From NCBI RefSeq assembly GCF_010993775.1, contig NZ_WOTO01000021.1, positions 62,001-126,000 of the forward strand: a stretch of 64,000 bases of DNA. Reading direction: 5' to 3'. Positions 62,307 through 64,000 of the stretch are shown here, piece by piece. The stretch is from Fodinicola feengrottensis (lineage in GTDB: Bacteria; Actinomycetota; Actinomycetes; Mycobacteriales; HKI-0501). Both the position numbers and the translations under genes were made by a program. The notes under the pieces were generated by a model. That model was given only the letters and a program-made list of their open reading frames with translations. It made no database searches and was not told the origin of the DNA. Every line of letters begins with the position of its first letter. Within the stretch, counting starts at the first letter, position 1.

Positions 62307-64000
62307 CACCATAGATTTCGGGATCGACCTCGGCACCACGAACAGTGCCATCGCGGTAGTGGACGGCGGCACGCTCCAGGTCGTCAAGAACCACGACCAG
62401 ATGGACTTCACGCCGTCGGCCATCTACTTGCGCACCTCCAGCGCTGTTCAGGTGGGCGCGGGAGCCCTGGAGTACGTCTACCGGGATCCCGACAACGCGG
62501 CCAGCGAGTTCAAACTGGAGATGGGTCAGGCGAACGCTGGCCGCGACTTCGTCCGGGCCGGTGTCCGGCTGTCGCCACCGCAAATGTCCGCGGAGGTCCT
62601 GAAATCGTTGCGGGCCAGCGCCGCGACCAAGTACGGCGAGCCGCCGGAGGCCGCCGTCATCACCGTCCCAGCCGCTTTCGCGCTGAACCAGACCAATGCC
62701 ACCAATGAGGCGGCCCGGCTGGCCGGTTTCACCATCGACTGCCCACTGCTGCAGGAGCCAACCGCCGCAGCTTTCGCGTACGGACTGGAAGATGAGTCGG
62801 ATCGGGCCACCTGGATGGTCTTCGACCTCGGCGGCGGCACGTTCGACGCCGCCATCGTCCGCAAGCGCGATGGCGAATTCCAGGTCATCAACCACTCGGG
62901 TGACCCGTACCTGGGCGGAAAACTCATCGACTGGGCGATCGTCGACCGCGTCCTGGCGCCAGCGGTGGCGAGCCGGTTCGGCCTGCCGGACTTCCACCGG
63001 GACAACCCGAAATGGCGCATGCTCTTCGCGCTGCTCAAAGGCAGGGCCGAAAACGCGAAGGTCCAGCTCTCCACGACCGATACCGCCTGGATCGAGGTGG
63101 AGCTCCCGGTGGCCGGTGGTCGCGAGGATTTCGAGTACACCCTTACCAGGCAGGAGTTGGAAAAAGTCGCCGAGCCGTTCTACGCGCAGGCGATCCGGCT
63201 CTGCCGCGACGCGCTGACCGAGGGCGGCCTCGGCGCCGCGGACGTCGACCGGCTGTTGCTGGTCGGCAGCCCGACAATGGCTCCAGGTCTGCGAAAACTG
63301 CTGGCTGACCCGACGGAGGGCCTGGGCATCACCCTCGACCACAGCCAGGACCCGTCCACCGTGGTGGCCCGTGGTGCCGCACTTTTCGCCAGCAGGTTGC
63401 GATTGCAGCGGCCAATGGTGGCGCCCAAGGCTGACGAATTCACCGTCGAGCTCGCGTACGAACCGGTGGTGACCGCCGCCCGTACCATCGTCGGCGGTCG
63501 CCTGCACAGCTCGTCCACAGTGGACTGGACACGTTTCACGGTGGTGCTACGTGGGTCTGGCACCACCAGTTTCGACAGCGGCCGGCTGCTGCTCAATGCC
63601 GAAGGTGGGTTCATGACCGAGGTTGTGGTCACTCCCAAGGAAACCACCCGTTTCGTCGAGCCGTCGAGCTGACAGACGCGACCGGCCGCCGGCAGAAACT
63701 CTCGCCCGACTCGCTGTCGATCACCCACACCAGCGCACCCGAACTCGGCAGCGTCGTACTGCCCGAGTCACTCAGCATCGCGAAAGCGGACAACACCGCG
63801 GCCTTCATGCTGCGCAAGGGAATCAGCCTCCCGACCGAGATCACCCGGCAGTTCCAGACCACCACGCCGGTGACCCGATCGGACCCGAATTCGGCGGTGG
63901 TCATCCCGATCATGCAGGGCGACCGTAACCGCGCGGACCGCAACCTGGAGGTCGGCATCGTCTATATCCGCCCGTCGGACATTCGTTACGACATCCCGAT
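62299..64000 (+). CDS. Hsp70-family protein (DnaK-like), 3' end beyond window
   Basis: Actin-fold ATPase motifs are clear: phosphate 1 FGIDLGTTNSAIAVV, phosphate 2 VFDLGGGTFDAAIV, the EPTAAAFAYG connect segment and the adenosine motif LLLVGSPTMAPGL. After about residue 370 the sequence departs from DnaK (VELAYEPVVTAARTIVGG), so the substrate-binding part is atypical. A frame break near 63668 creates a false stop; the frame then continues VELTDATGRRQKLSPDSL to the window end. It is the terminal visible gene of the kinase cassette. Confidence 0.88.

Noticed and set aside
60937..63507. An 856-codon open frame antisense to the J-like, GrpE-like and Hsp70 genes
   Set aside because: The plus strand has clear Hsp70 ATPase motifs. 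The antisense frame is low-complexity Arg/Gly/Ala-rich sequence with no domain.
63668..63675. A genuine early stop ending the Hsp70 gene
   Set aside because: One base shift continues a coding-like frame (VELTDATGRRQKLSPDSL) to the window edge, with the codon pattern and length expected for the protein.

Overview
The window is high-GC DNA with many GTG starts, ATGA/GTGA gene overlaps and Actinobacteria-type gene content: an Mce-associated protein, an ECF42 sigma factor with its DGPF partner, a kdpFABC operon with KdpD/KdpE, PstS proteins with C-terminal membrane anchors, and an actinobacterial-type group 1h [NiFe] hydrogenase. It looks like a soil or filamentous actinobacterium; the genus cannot be fixed from the sequence alone. 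A caveat applies throughout: more than 50 reading-frame breaks occur in about 64 kb, often at G/C or A/T runs. Conserved motifs resume intact in another frame after each break, so most are best read as indel errors in the assembly. Affected genes are annotated as single CDSs with the break positions given.

Layout. 1-11.8 kb holds mixed housekeeping and accessory genes: a tandem Mce-associated protein, a phospholipase D-like protein, an EamA transporter, a LigD-like phosphoesterase/ligase with a degenerate ligase half, DGPF plus ECF42 sigma factor, a MerR regulator with an aldo/keto reductase, an AlkB-like oxygenase, a GNAT, an SRPBCC protein and a maleylacetate reductase. 11.9-27.2 kb is a complete group 1h hydrogenase locus. 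Two SIS-domain proteins flank a HypC-like protein; then come the small and large subunits, a NifU/Rieske-like fusion, DUF5947, DUF6084, a large unknown protein, a maturation protease, a 35-residue membrane peptide, and hypC, hypD, hypE, hypA and hypB. hypF lies convergent at the end. 27.3-36.7 kb carries a hypothetical gene, a nitrilase-type hydrolase and the potassium system (kdpE and kdpD convergent; a small peptide gene followed by kdpFABC), with 11-bp direct repeats in front of both kdpE and kdpFABC.

36.8-42.6 kb contains a YdeI/DUF1905 protein, a Tat-exported phosphoesterase with an NHL-repeat protein, a chloramphenicol-phosphotransferase-like kinase, an NmrA-type reductase and a second aldo/keto reductase. 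42.7-50.7 kb is a phosphate uptake locus read leftward as pstC-pstA-pstB-pstS, followed by two further PstS-like genes, with a divergent sortase-fold protein that lacks the catalytic His and Cys. 52-58.7 kb holds a beta-propeller protein, a cupin, two Gfo/Idh/MocA oxidoreductases, an LLM flavin oxidoreductase, a methyltransferase and a TetR regulator; the last two share a distinctive inverted operator pair. 59-64 kb is a tightly coupled cassette of a Ser/Thr kinase, a J-domain-like membrane protein, a GrpE-like protein and an Hsp70 that runs off the window.

How it fits together. The hydrogenase locus carries what is needed to build a high-affinity, oxygen-tolerant enzyme for scavenging trace H2: a structural pair, a likely electron-transfer partner, and the full HypABCDEF set plus endopeptidase. 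The Kdp and Pst loci are starvation-response uptake systems for K+ and phosphate. The least described parts are the kinase/Hsp70 cassette, the uncharacterised genes inside the hydrogenase operon, the inactive-looking sortase beside pst, and the small membrane peptides in front of kdpF and hypC.
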